DNA of 25,438 bases from CAZBQG01 sp964493945 (GTDB lineage: Bacteria > Pseudomonadota > Alphaproteobacteria > Rhodospirillales > UBA2165), in contig CAZBQG010000025.1 in assembly GCA_964493945.1 (NCBI GenBank), positions 1 through 25,438 on the forward strand, in the 5' to 3' direction. Below the pieces are notes generated by a model. That model made no database searches and was not told where the DNA came from. It saw nothing but the letters and a program-made list of their open reading frames with translations. A program made the position numbers and the translations under genes. Each line of letters starts with the position of its first letter. Position 1 is the stretch's first letter. Below, in pieces: positions 1 to 8,367 of this stretch.

Positions 1-51
1 CGTCAAACTCGCGTCACTGCGAATATGGCTTAGATTTAATGAGTCGGTGAC

Positions 52-357
52 CTAGCCGATTTTTGAATATTCCCTGAGAACCCTGTTGAGTCCGGGCGCG
101 ATGAATTCCTGGCCTTTGTTTTTCTTCCGTGCCGCCATTTTGGCCGCTTCCCTGAAATATAGCAGCGCAAAAACCCGCACTGATGAAGCCCGGGACTCGG
201 TTTCGCGGAGCTGGTCCAGTTCGGAGCAGAGTTGGCCCATGGCCGTCCTTTCGAGGGCACAAATCTGTTTGCGGCTAACCCAATAGTCCTTTTCCAGACG
301 CAAACCGGTCCGTTTTCCTGAAATCCAAATGTTTTCGGTGAAATATTCAGGTTTCAT
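52..357 (-). CDS. Ribbon-helix-helix domain protein (RHH_4-like)
   Basis: This 101-residue protein resembles the small alphaproteobacterial ribbon-helix-helix family (RHH_4, PF13467). In that family a short basic beta strand is followed by two helices, and the proteins are thought to bind DNA as dimers. The diagnostic stretch is SGKRTGLRLEKDYW at about residues 13-26, which gives the beta strand and start of helix 1. A helix around CALERTAMGQLCSELDQLR and a second helix containing RASSVRVFALLYFRE follow. The C-terminal 30 residues are basic and lack a recognisable domain. No membrane segment is visible. The ATG at 357 is the only reasonable start, although no strong Shine-Dalgarno precedes it. 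The target is unknown. The family assignment rests on motif resemblance only. Confidence 0.75.
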   Translation of the reverse strand: MKPEYFTENIWISGKRTGLRLEKDYWVSRKQICALERTAMGQLCSELDQLRETESRASSVRVFALLYFREAAKMAARKKNKGQEFIAPGLNRVLREYSKIG

Positions 358-602
358 CTTTCACGCAAACTTTGCTCTTTATCCGCCCACTCGGTTCGTG
401 CCGATGATTAACTCCCCTATTCCCGGGCTGCTTACATGCCCTGAAAGGTTGGACTCCAATCCACAGCCATGATCTCAAGATGCAACTTTTCGAGTAATCC
501 AGGTTGAATGCCCCATGATATGAGCCGATCCCGAGGGTGGGGCCGGTGAAAAAATCACCCTGGGTTCTTGCCTAGCGGGCTGTGAGCACCCATAGTCCCA
601 CC
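358..602. other. Divergent intergenic region, RHH gene / J-domain gene
   Basis: These 245 bases separate two divergent genes and should carry both promoters. I could not find a convincing -35/-10 pair for either direction. The one visible structure is a short perfect hairpin, GGTGA-AAAAA-TCACC, at 545-559. It lies about 45 bases before the preferred start of the J-domain gene and has no T-tract, so it does not look like a terminator. BolA is often found near this J-domain gene in related genomes, but I see no bolA or fragment of one here. Confidence 0.4.
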
Positions 603-1223
603 ATGGAACGTCACAATAAAAAGAAAGGGTGGGACCCCGACCGGGTGGATTTTGCGGGCGTGATACCTGGAAATCAGGCCGATGATTCGGTCAGGCCCAT
701 CTGTGACTGGCCGGGCTGCGTTGACCAGGGGGCGCACCGCGCACCCCGTTCGCGTAAAAAATTACGGGTCTATCACTGGTTCTGCCTTGAACATGTTCGG
801 CTGTTCAACAAGTCCTGGAATTATTACCAGGGTATGAGCGAGGACGAAGTGGAAGCATCGCGCCGCTCCGACGTAACCTGGAACCGCCCGACCTGGCCCC
901 TCGGGGCGCAGGCGGGGGGGCAGGCCAAAAAAAATCATTGGTTTGGCGCAGGTTCTGTTAATATGGGTGATCCTTTCGGGATTATGGGCCAAGACGCCGG
1001 ACCCGAAAGGGCTGATCATCCGCCCGTGGCACGGGCCGAGGACCGGGCGTTGTGCGTTCTCGATTTAGAATTTCCGGTAACAGTCGAGGATGTGAAGGCC
1101 CGCTACAAGTTACTTGTGAAGCGCCATCATCCAGACGTAAACGGGGGCGACAAAGCGGCCGAGGAAAAGTTAAAGCAAATCAATCAAGCCTATGAGACGG
1201 TCATAAACCGTCTGGCTTCCTGA
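603..1223 (+). CDS. J-domain (DnaJ-class) co-chaperone with Cys/His N-terminal module
   Basis: The protein has 206 residues from ATG 603, or 213 from a GTG at 582; neither start has a clear ribosome-binding site. The C-terminal about 55 residues form a compact J domain, VTVEDVKARYKLLVKRHHPD followed by NGGDKAAEEKLKQINQAY. The HPD tripeptide needed to stimulate an Hsp70 ATPase is present. The N-terminal half carries CDWPGC and later FCLEH, a Cx4C...CxxH set that could bind zinc, followed by WNYYQGMSEDEVE and WNRPTWPLG. These blocks are typical of an alphaproteobacterial J-domain family commonly encoded just before cobS. There is no G/F-rich region, so it is not DnaJ itself. Its partner is unknown. 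The gene order suggests, but does not prove, a role in handling cobaltochelatase subunits. Confidence 0.85.
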   Translation: MERHNKKKGWDPDRVDFAGVIPGNQADDSVRPICDWPGCVDQGAHRAPRSRKKLRVYHWFCLEHVRLFNKSWNYYQGMSEDEVEASRRSDVTWNRPTWPLGAQAGGQAKKNHWFGAGSVNMGDPFGIMGQDAGPERADHPPVARAEDRALCVLDLEFPVTVEDVKARYKLLVKRHHPDVNGGDKAAEEKLKQINQAYETVINRLAS

Positions 1224-1284
1224 GAGCTGGGCATCCTGAGCGTATGACGTCATAAGCGAAATTCTAGAAATCGGAACCCAATTA

Positions 1285-2292
1285 ATGAATGCAGCCAAAC
1301 AAAAATCCCCAGTGTCGGGCGAGTTTCCCCTGGACGCTCCGGATACCACCATATCGGTCCGCAAGGTTTTTGGTATCGATGCGGATATGGAAGCGCCCGC
1401 CTTTTCCAAGGGCGAGGAACATGTGCCCCTCATCGATGATGCTTATCAGTTCGATCACGATACCACTTTGGCCATTATCGCCGGTTTTGCCCATAACCGC
1501 CGGGTCATGATTCAGGGCTATCACGGCACCGGCAAATCGACCCATATCGAACAGGTTGCGGCGCGCCTCAACTGGCCCTGCATCCGGGTCAATCTGGACA
1601 GCCATATCAGCCGAATTGATCTGATCGGCAAGGACGCCATCATCCTCAAGGACGGCCAGCAGGTGACCGAATTCCGCGAAGGCATCCTGCCCTGGTGTGT
1701 GCAGAACCCGACGGCGCTTGTTTTTGACGAATATGACGCGGGGCGCCCGGATGTGATGTTCGTCATCCAGCGCGTTCTGGAAGTCGATGGCCGGCTGACC
1801 CTGCTGGATCAAAGCAAGGTGATCACGCCCCATCCCTATTTCCGTCTCTTCTCCACGGCCAATACGGTAGGGCTGGGGGACACCACCGGGCTTTATCACG
1901 GCACCCAGCAGATCAACCAGGGTCAGATGGACCGCTGGAACATCGTTTCCACTCTCAATTATCTGGAACGCAAATCGGAGGTGGATATCGTGCTGGCCAA
2001 GGTTCCGGCCTATGCCAACAAGGAAGGCCGCAAGGTGGTGGACCAGATGGTGGAATTGGCGGACTTGACCCGCAACGGCTTCATGGCCGGTGACATCTCC
2101 ACCGTCATGAGCCCGCGCACGGTCATGGTCTGGGGCGAGAATGCACAGATTTTCAGCGATCTGGGATTTGCCTTCCGCCTCACCTTCCTCAACAAATGCG
2201 ACGAGGCCGAACGGCCCATCGTTGCCGAATATTATCAGCGCTGCTTTGGCGAGGAGTTGCCCGAATCGGCGGCCAACGTAACCTTGGCATAA
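1285..2292 (+). CDS. cobS: Aerobic cobaltochelatase subunit CobS (AAA+ ATPase)
   Basis: CobS is the AAA+ subunit of the CobN-CobS-CobT cobaltochelatase. The complex inserts Co2+ into hydrogenobyrinic acid a,c-diamide in the aerobic cobalamin pathway, in the cytoplasm. The 335-residue length is close to that of known CobS. Walker A is GYHGTGKST (78-86) and Walker B is ALVFDEYD (144-151). The segment HISRIDLIGKDAI between them, and FSTANTVGLGD after them, are typical of CobS and related MoxR-like ATPases. The gene starts at ATG 1285, 61 bases after the J-domain gene, and is followed 9 bases later by cobT, so the two are probably co-transcribed. The large subunit gene cobN is not in the window, which is common because it often lies elsewhere. 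Confidence 0.95.
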   Translation: MNAAKQKSPVSGEFPLDAPDTTISVRKVFGIDADMEAPAFSKGEEHVPLIDDAYQFDHDTTLAIIAGFAHNRRVMIQGYHGTGKSTHIEQVAARLNWPCIRVNLDSHISRIDLIGKDAIILKDGQQVTEFREGILPWCVQNPTALVFDEYDAGRPDVMFVIQRVLEVDGRLTLLDQSKVITPHPYFRLFSTANTVGLGDTTGLYHGTQQINQGQMDRWNIVSTLNYLERKSEVDIVLAKVPAYANKEGRKVVDQMVELADLTRNGFMAGDISTVMSPRTVMVWGENAQIFSDLGFAFRLTFLNKCDEAERPIVAEYYQRCFGEELPESAANVTLA

Positions 2293-2301
2293 AACCAGAC
2301 C

Positions 2302-4164
2302 ATGACCACGGACCGGGAAAATCAGGAGCTCGTCAAACGGGTCACCGAAGCGGCCCTCAAGGCCATCGCCGGGAAGGGCGAGGAGGTTTCCGTCAGTTTC
2401 GCGCCAGGCGCGCATGGGCTGAGCCAGCAGGAGCTGGGCGGCCAGGCCCGTTTGCCGGCACCTTCGCGCCAGTTCAGCGATGCGGAATTCAAATCCTTGC
2501 GCGGCGAAGCGGACAGTGCGGCTCTTCGTTTGCGCTATCACGACGCCAAGATCTATGACCGCCAGATGCCCATGGGCACGGGCGGCTCCGATCTGTTTGA
2601 TGCCGCTGAACAGGCCAGGGTCGAATGTCTGGGGTCGCGCCGCCTGGCAGGCGTTGCCCGCAATCTCAGCGATTACCAGGAACAGCGCTGCCGCGATCTC
2701 GGCTACACCAAGGTGATCGAGCGCGACGACACCCAGATGGCCGCCGCCATCGGCATATTGCTCCGAGAGAAACTCACCGGCACGCCGCCGCCGGCCTCGG
2801 CCAAGGGGCTGATGGATATGTGGCGGGGCTGGATGGAAGACAAGATCGGCGATCATTTGGCCAAGCTGCCGGATCTGGTCGAGGATCAGGCGGAATATGG
2901 AAAGTCGCTGCGCCAAATCCTGGAAATTCTGGATCTGGCGGAAGGCGAGAGCGACAGCGAATCCGACAGCGGTGAGGAAAGCGACGAGGACCGGATTGAC
3001 GCCGACGAACAGGCGGAAGGCCAGGACGAGTCCGACGGCTCCATGGATGGCGATGACAGCGAGGAAATGGAGGCCGACGGCGAGACCGACGAAATGGAGA
3101 TGACCGGCGAGGCCGACGAGGAGCTGGAGCCCGGCAGCGCATCCGATGAGGCCGCCGACAGCGCCCGGGGCAACCCGCTCCGGCCACGCTACAAAGACGG
3201 TGAGACGCCCCGCTATATGGTCTACACAGGTGAATTCGACGAGGTGGTCGAGGCCGATTCCCTTTGCGAGCCCGAAGAGCTGAGCCGGCTCCGGGCCCAG
3301 CTTGATCAGCAACTCTCCCACCTGCAAGGCGTGGTGGCCCGCCTGGCCAACCGCCTGCAACGGCGTCTGATGGCCCGCCAGCAACGTTGGTGGGAATTTG
3401 ATCTGGATGAGGGATTGCTGGATGCGGGGCGCCTGCACCGGGTGGTCATCGATCCCCGCCAACCCTTGTCCTACAAGGTGGAAAAAGAATCCGATTTCCG
3501 GGACACGGTGGTCAGTCTTTTGCTGGATAATTCGGGCTCCATGCGGGGCCGGCCCATTTCGGTGGCGGCCATCAGCGCCGATCTGATCGCCCGCACCCTG
3601 GAACGCTGCGCCGTCAAGGTGGAGATTCTGGGCTTTACGACCCGCGCCTGGAAGGGCGGCCAGGCCCGGGAAAAATGGGTCGGCGAAGGTAAGCCGGCCG
3701 ATCCCGGACGGCTCAACGATCTCCGCCACATTATATACAAAGGTGCCGACACGCCCTGGCGCCGGTCCAGAAAATCCCTGGGGCTTATGCTGCGCGAAGG
3801 TTTGCTCAAGGAAAATATCGACGGCGAGGCTTTGCTTTGGGCCCATAACCGGCTCATCGCCCGGCCCGAACAGCGCCGCATCCTGATGGTCATCTCTGAC
3901 GGTGCGCCGGTCGATGACGCAACCCTGTCGGTCAATTCGGGCAATTATCTGGAGCGGCATCTCAGGGACGTGATTCACTATATCGAAGCCCGCTCTCCTA
4001 TCGAGCTGACGGCCATCGGTATCGGCCATGACGTGACGCGCTATTACCGCCGCGCCGTGACCATCAATGATGCCGAGGAACTGGGCGGCACCATGATGCA
4101 GAATCTGACAGACCTGTTCGACGAGGATTCCCTCGCAGCCCAGCGCCGCGCCGCCGTCCATTAA
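2302..4164 (+). CDS. cobT: Aerobic cobaltochelatase subunit CobT (VWA domain)
   Basis: CobT is the adaptor partner of CobS in the cobaltochelatase AAA+ ring. It links ATP hydrolysis to CobN. The 620-residue protein has an N-terminal helical region (1-210), a very acidic low-complexity linker at about 213-280 (runs of E, D and S), and a C-terminal von Willebrand A domain. The metal-ion-dependent adhesion motif DNSGS begins at residue 409 (LLLDNSGSMRGRP). The later block VISDGAPVDDATL is also typical of the VWA fold in this family. The start at 2302 is 9 bases after the cobS stop. No clear Shine-Dalgarno is visible, so translation may be coupled to cobS. The acidic linker is a normal family trait and not a sign of damage. 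Confidence 0.95.
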   Translation: MTTDRENQELVKRVTEAALKAIAGKGEEVSVSFAPGAHGLSQQELGGQARLPAPSRQFSDAEFKSLRGEADSAALRLRYHDAKIYDRQMPMGTGGSDLFDAAEQARVECLGSRRLAGVARNLSDYQEQRCRDLGYTKVIERDDTQMAAAIGILLREKLTGTPPPASAKGLMDMWRGWMEDKIGDHLAKLPDLVEDQAEYGKSLRQILEILDLAEGESDSESDSGEESDEDRIDADEQAEGQDESDGSMDGDDSEEMEADGETDEMEMTGEADEELEPGSASDEAADSARGNPLRPRYKDGETPRYMVYTGEFDEVVEADSLCEPEELSRLRAQLDQQLSHLQGVVARLANRLQRRLMARQQRWWEFDLDEGLLDAGRLHRVVIDPRQPLSYKVEKESDFRDTVVSLLLDNSGSMRGRPISVAAISADLIARTLERCAVKVEILGFTTRAWKGGQAREKWVGEGKPADPGRLNDLRHIIYKGADTPWRRSRKSLGLMLREGLLKENIDGEALLWAHNRLIARPEQRRILMVISDGAPVDDATLSVNSGNYLERHLRDVIHYIEARSPIELTAIGIGHDVTRYYRRAVTINDAEELGGTMMQNLTDLFDEDSLAAQRRAAVH

Positions 4165-4333
4165 CGGCGGGGCGGGGGTTTGATCTATTCCCTGCCCGCA
4201 TAAATCCGGCCACCTCCATTCCTTAATCTTTTGTTTAGGTTCGCGGCTTAAATTTTTCATCTGGAAAGCGGTTTGTGCGGTCCCTGTGCCCGGATATGGC
4301 AATAAAAAACCAATCTGATGCGTGGGCAGAAAT

Positions 4334-4360
4334 CGGCCAAATCCGTGGACACCGGCCAAA
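4334..4360 (+). repeat. Paired direct repeat CGGCCAAA around the carboxypeptidase promoter
   Basis: CGGCCAAA occurs at 4334-4341 and again at 4353-4360, 19 bases apart from start to start. The first copy is just upstream of the candidate -35 box at 4346-4351, and the second is inside the -35/-10 spacer. This placement would suit a repressor or activator site, but an 8-base repeat in one location could also be chance. Confidence 0.3.
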
Positions 4361-4374
4361 CGTTTTCCTAGACT
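4346..4374 (+). promoter_or_regulatory. Candidate sigma-70 promoter for the carboxypeptidase gene
   Basis: TGGACA at 4346-4351 matches the TTGACA consensus at 5 of 6 positions. TAGACT at 4369-4374 matches TATAAT at 4 of 6. The spacer is 17 bases. Transcription would start near 4381, giving a leader of about 48 bases that includes the strong AAGGAG ribosome-binding site at 4416-4421. This is a pattern match only. Confidence 0.45.
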
Positions 4375-4428
4375 TGGGGCCACCCATCACCAGGTGAGGT
4401 TCAAGTCGCTTCGATAAGGAGTTTAAAA

Positions 4429-5625
4429 ATGAAGCGCGCTACGAGGGGCTTTGTTAGAATTCCCATTGTCTGTCTCGGGGTTTTCGCTCTGAGCCTGGTC
4501 CTTGCCCGGCCGGGCTGGGCTAAATTCGCCTCCCTGATCGTGGATGCGGAAACCGGTAAAGTGCATCACGCGGTCAATGCGGATACGCGGAATTTCCCCG
4601 CCTCCCTGGCCAAGATGATGACGCTGTATCTTTTGTTCGAGAAGCTGAAAAATAAAGAACTGACCCTGAATACGCGCTTTCATGTATCCAGGCGGGCGGC
4701 CCGCCAGCCCGCTTCGCGCCTTGGTCTGAAGCCGGGCCAGACCATTTCCATCGCCGAAGTGATCCCGTCCCTGGTGATCAAATCCGCCAATGATGTGGCC
4801 AGCGTTGTGGCCGATGCATTGGCCGGCGGCGAGCGGCCATTCGCGCTGCATATGACCGCCAGGGCCCGCCAGCTGGGCATGCGGCGCACCACATTCCGCA
4901 ACGCATCGGGCCTGCCCCACCGGGGCCAGATGTCAACGGCCCGCGACATGGCCACCCTGGCCGGCGCATTGACGAGGGATTTCCCCCAATATTATCATTA
5001 TTTTGCCCAACGCAGCTTCCGTTTCGCCGGGCAAACCTACCGCACCCATAATAACCTGCTCAAAAACTATGATGGCACCGAGGGGCTGAAGACCGGCTAT
5101 ATCCGGGTTTCGGGCTTCAATCTGGTGGCCACGGTCCAGCGCGGCGGGCACCGCCTGATCGGGGTGATATTCGGCGGCAATACGGCCAGGGCCCGCGACC
5201 GGTTGATGACTCGCTTGCTGGACAAAGCCTTTAATACGCTGCGCGAACCGCTCATTGCCAGCGCGCCGCCGCCTGCCAGAAAAGCCAAGACGCAAAAAAA
5301 CAGGGCTCAACCACCCTCCAGGAAGACATCGCGACCGGGCATTCCCATCTGGGGCATTCAGGTAGGCGCCTATTACTCCCGTGCGCCGGCCTTCGATATG
5401 GCCCGCGAGGTCAAACGCAAACATTCCCAATTGCTCAGCGACGGGCGGATTTTCATCAAGCCGCTCAAACGGTCCCGCAGCCGGGTGATTTTCAGGGCGC
5501 GCATCGTCGGTCTGGCCCGGCGCCATGCCTTCCGCGCCTGCCGGCTGCTCAAACGGGCGCGCCAGCCCTGCATGACGCTGCGTGTGCGCGACAGCTTCGA
5601 AGTTGCGGCGGCCCGGCCGGATTAA
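4429..5625 (+). CDS. Secreted D-alanyl-D-alanine carboxypeptidase (peptidase S11) with SPOR domain
   Basis: This penicillin-binding-type enzyme trims the terminal D-alanine from peptidoglycan pentapeptides in the periplasm. Residues 1-31 form a signal peptide with a basic start, a hydrophobic core and a likely cut after RPGWA. All three S11 motifs are intact: SLAK with nucleophile Ser59 and Lys62, SAN at 119-121, and KTG at 221-223. A basic, proline-rich linker (about 270-300) leads to a C-terminal module starting near GIQVGAYYSRAPAFD, which resembles a SPOR domain. SPOR domains bind denuded glycan strands at division septa. The start is fixed by AAGGAG seven bases before ATG 4429. The stop overlaps that of the convergent phosphohexomutase gene by four bases (TTAA). 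There is no clear C-terminal amphipathic anchor like that of classic DacA, so septal binding may replace membrane anchoring. Confidence 0.92.
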   Translation: MKRATRGFVRIPIVCLGVFALSLVLARPGWAKFASLIVDAETGKVHHAVNADTRNFPASLAKMMTLYLLFEKLKNKELTLNTRFHVSRRAARQPASRLGLKPGQTISIAEVIPSLVIKSANDVASVVADALAGGERPFALHMTARARQLGMRRTTFRNASGLPHRGQMSTARDMATLAGALTRDFPQYYHYFAQRSFRFAGQTYRTHNNLLKNYDGTEGLKTGYIRVSGFNLVATVQRGGHRLIGVIFGGNTARARDRLMTRLLDKAFNTLREPLIASAPPPARKAKTQKNRAQPPSRKTSRPGIPIWGIQVGAYYSRAPAFDMAREVKRKHSQLLSDGRIFIKPLKRSRSRVIFRARIVGLARRHAFRACRLLKRARQPCMTLRVRDSFEVAAARPD

Positions 5626-7013
5626 TCGAAATCCGGCGCCTCCAGACCGACCGCAGCAAGTTCCGCCACCAATTCCGATTTGAGGCGCTCCAGTCCCGCC
5701 TGATCCCCCGCCTCGCAGCGCGCTACCAGCACGGCCTGGGTGTTGGAAGCGCGGAGTAGCCACCAGCCGTCATCGGTTTCCACCCGCACCCCGTCCAGAT
5801 CGAAAACCTGTGCGCCGCGCGCCGCCAAATTGGCTTTGACCTCCCGGGCCACATGGAATTTGCGCGCTTCATCGCAAGGAAAGCGCAGCTCGGGCGTGTT
5901 AACCATTTGGGGCAGCCCGTCCAGCATTTGGGCCAGGCTTTCACCCGACCGGCTTAGGATTGAAAGCAGGCGCACGGCGGCGTGCAGACCGTCATCAAAG
6001 CCGAAATAGCCGTCGGCGAAAAATATATGGCCGCTCATCTCACCGGCCAGAGGGGCATCAAGTTCCGCCATGCGGGCCTTGATCAGGGAATGGCCGGTTT
6101 TCCACATCACCGGCTCGCCACCTGCCTTGGCTATTTCGTCAAACAGCACCCGGCTGGCCTTCACATCGCCGATGATCGGGGCACCTGGATTGCGGCTTAG
6201 CACGTCCCGGGCAAAGATGACCAAAAGCTGATCGCCCCACAACACGCGGCCCTGCCCGTCAATCACGCCGATGCGGTCGCCATCCCCGTCGAAGGCGACG
6301 CCCAGATCACAATTCCCGTCGGCCACGGTCTGTTTGAGCTGATCCAGATTGGCCTCTACCGTGGGATCGGGATGGTGGTTGGGAAATGATCCATCGATTT
6401 CCGCGTTGATCACCAGATGGCGCCCGGGCAGGCGCTTCGTCAGTTCGGAGACAATTTCGCCGCCCGCCCCGTTGCCCGGATCCCAGGCAACGACCAGATC
6501 CAGACCGGGCCCGGCATCCTGGGCCAGTCTGGCGGTATAATCTTCGTTCACGGACACTTGGCTGGCGCTTCCCGCCCCTCCAGGCAGATCGCCCGCCGCC
6601 ACCCGCCGGCCCAATTCCTGAATATCTTCGCCATAAAAAGACGCACCATCCAGGACCATCTTGATGCCGTTATATTCGGGCGGATTGTGCGAACCGGTGA
6701 TCATCACCCCGCCATCGGCATTCAAAACGGATGCGGCGAAATAAAGCATGGGGGTGGGACCAAGACCGGCCCGCAACACTTCGGCTCCGGCGCCACTAAG
6801 CCCCTCGACCAGGGTGGCTTCCAAAATGGGCGAGCTCAGCCGCCCATCATATCCGACGCAGATAACCGGCCGGGCAGCACCCATTTTTTCCCGGGCCATG
6901 GCGGCAAAGGCAGCCCCGATGGCGCGGGCATCTTCCTCGCCCAGTGTTTCGCCGACGATTCCCCGGATGTCATATTCCCGGAGAATAGAGTCATCCAGAA
7001 TATGGTTGCTCAT
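5622..7013 (-). CDS. Phosphomannomutase/phosphoglucomutase (alpha-D-phosphohexomutase)
   Basis: This 463-residue protein is an AlgC-type phosphohexomutase that interconverts hexose 6-phosphate and hexose 1-phosphate through a phosphoserine. The phosphoserine loop is TGSHNP (Ser108). The Mg2+ loop is DGDGDR with Asp242, Asp244 and Asp246. The sugar-specificity loop is GEMSGH, and the C-terminal phosphate-binding loop includes RASNTQA. All four domains are present at normal length. The ATG at 7013 lies one base past the stop of ugd, so the two genes are almost certainly translated together. With galU and ugd it gives a route from glucose 6-phosphate to UDP-glucuronate. It may also make mannose 1-phosphate; the sequence does not settle which sugar is preferred. 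It ends in a four-base overlap with the convergent carboxypeptidase gene. Confidence 0.93.
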   Translation of the reverse strand: MSNHILDDSILREYDIRGIVGETLGEEDARAIGAAFAAMAREKMGAARPVICVGYDGRLSSPILEATLVEGLSGAGAEVLRAGLGPTPMLYFAASVLNADGGVMITGSHNPPEYNGIKMVLDGASFYGEDIQELGRRVAAGDLPGGAGSASQVSVNEDYTARLAQDAGPGLDLVVAWDPGNGAGGEIVSELTKRLPGRHLVINAEIDGSFPNHHPDPTVEANLDQLKQTVADGNCDLGVAFDGDGDRIGVIDGQGRVLWGDQLLVIFARDVLSRNPGAPIIGDVKASRVLFDEIAKAGGEPVMWKTGHSLIKARMAELDAPLAGEMSGHIFFADGYFGFDDGLHAAVRLLSILSRSGESLAQMLDGLPQMVNTPELRFPCDEARKFHVAREVKANLAARGAQVFDLDGVRVETDDGWWLLRASNTQAVLVARCEAGDQAGLERLKSELVAELAAVGLEAPDFD

Positions 7014-7014
7014 A

Positions 7015-8343
7015 TCAGCCGGCGTCCCGGGGGGGCAAGGCTGCGCGGCCCAGGCAGCGGTATTCGAAGCCAGCGGCGGCCATTTCGTCTGGATTATAGA
7101 TGTTTCTCAGATCGACCATGCTGGGCTGGTTCATGAGGGACGTAACCCGCTCCAAATCCAGGCCGCGGAATTCGTTCCACTCGGTCAGAATGGCCAGAAC
7201 GTCCGAGCCCTCCGCCGCCTCATAAGCACTGTCGCACCAAACAACGCCGTCCAGCATCTTTTTGGCTTCTTCCATGCCTTGCGGATCAAAGGCGCGGACG
7301 GTGATGCCCATGGCGATGAGGGCGGGAATGATATCGAGGGCGGGGGATTCCCGCATATCATCGGTGTTGGGTTTGAAAGTCAGACCCAGGATGGCCGCCG
7401 TCCCACCATCAGATGCGCTACCCATACCGGCGGCGATCTTTTTGGCCATGGCTTTTTTGCGCTCATCGTTTACCCGGACCACGGCTTCGACAATGCGCAA
7501 GGGCGCCCCCGCATCCTCGGCCGTGCGCACCAAGGCCAAGGTGTCCTTGGGAAAGCATGAGCCCCCGTAACCCGGCCCGGCATGCAGATATTTAGGTCCA
7601 ATGCGCCCATCCAGGCCGATGGCGCGGGCCACATCCTGCACATCGGCGCCCACCTCCTCGCAGAGATCCGAAACCTCGTTGATGAAGGTGATCTTGGTGG
7701 CCAGAAAAGTGTTGGATGCATATTTGATGACTTCGGCCGAACGCCGGGCGGTAAAAATAATCGGCGTCTCGATCAAAAACAAAGGCCTGTAGAGTGCCCG
7801 CATGACTTCCTGGGCGCGCTCAGTGACGGCGCCGATGACCACCCTGTCGGGGCGCATAAAATCACCGATGGCCGAACCTTCGCGCAGAAATTCAGGGTTG
7901 GAAACCACATCGAACTCGGCTTCGGGGCGGGCCTTACGGATGATTTTCTCCACCTCGTCACCAGTGCCGACGGGAACCGTGGATTTGGTCACCACCACGG
8001 CATAATCCTTCAACGCGCCGGCGATTTCCCGGGCCGCGTCATAGACGTAGCTGAGATCGGCATTGCCGTCGCCCCGCCGGCTGGGCGTGCCGACGGCAAT
8101 GAATACGGCGTCCGCGCCGGCCACGGCCTGGGGCAAGTCCGTGGTAAACGAAAGGCGCCCGACGGCTACGTTCTTTTCCACCAACACATCCAGCTGGGGT
8201 TCGAATATGGGTATTTCGCCCCGGTCCAGGCGTTCTATTTTGCCTTTGTCCTTATCAACGCAGATCACTTCCACGCCAAATTCGGAAAAGCAGGCGCCCG
8301 AGACCAGCCCAACATATCCGGTTCCGATCATGGCGATGCGCAT
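7015..8343 (-). CDS. ugd: UDP-glucose 6-dehydrogenase
   Basis: The enzyme oxidises UDP-glucose to UDP-glucuronate with two NAD+, in the cytoplasm. The 442-residue chain begins with the Rossmann motif IGTGYVG (6-12). The catalytic cysteine, Cys263, lies in GPGYGGSCFPKDT. The blocks SNPEFLREG and LGLTFKPNTDDMRESP are classic for this family. The ATG at 8343 follows galU by 24 bases, so galU, ugd and the phosphohexomutase read as one minus-strand operon. The product would feed capsule, exopolysaccharide or lipopolysaccharide synthesis. No glycosyltransferase genes are in the window. Confidence 0.96.
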   Translation of the reverse strand: MRIAMIGTGYVGLVSGACFSEFGVEVICVDKDKGKIERLDRGEIPIFEPQLDVLVEKNVAVGRLSFTTDLPQAVAGADAVFIAVGTPSRRGDGNADLSYVYDAAREIAGALKDYAVVVTKSTVPVGTGDEVEKIIRKARPEAEFDVVSNPEFLREGSAIGDFMRPDRVVIGAVTERAQEVMRALYRPLFLIETPIIFTARRSAEVIKYASNTFLATKITFINEVSDLCEEVGADVQDVARAIGLDGRIGPKYLHAGPGYGGSCFPKDTLALVRTAEDAGAPLRIVEAVVRVNDERKKAMAKKIAAGMGSASDGGTAAILGLTFKPNTDDMRESPALDIIPALIAMGITVRAFDPQGMEEAKKMLDGVVWCDSAYEAAEGSDVLAILTEWNEFRGLDLERVTSLMNQPSMVDLRNIYNPDEMAAAGFEYRCLGRAALPPRDAG

Positions 8344-8367
8344 GGCTTGTTCCTCCTGGTGGCCTGC

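Larger units (their letters stand above)
4165..4428. other. Intergenic region between cobT and the carboxypeptidase gene
   Basis: These 264 bases are less GC-rich than the flanking genes, particularly at 4220-4260 (TTAATCTTTTGTTTAGG and TTAAATTTTTCAT). Just after cobT there is a G-rich run and a later CCCTGCCCGC. They pair imperfectly and lack a T-tract, so I do not call a terminator. The downstream half contains the candidate promoter and paired CGGCCAAA repeats listed separately. No gene is evident. Confidence 0.5.

Noticed and set aside
545..559. GGTGA/TCACC hairpin before the J-domain gene, related to TCACC-A-GGTGA at 4387-4397
   Set aside because: The two elements have opposite arm order and five-base arms, so a shared function cannot be argued; chance is likely.
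4165..4205. Possible intrinsic terminator after cobT (GCGGGGCGGGGG ... CCCTGCCCGC)
   Set aside because: Pairing is imperfect and no T-tract follows.
1282..4383. A 1033-codon open frame on the minus strand across cobS and cobT
   Set aside because: It is antisense to two well-supported genes, lacks any family motif, and arises from high-GC codon bias that removes stops from the opposite strand.
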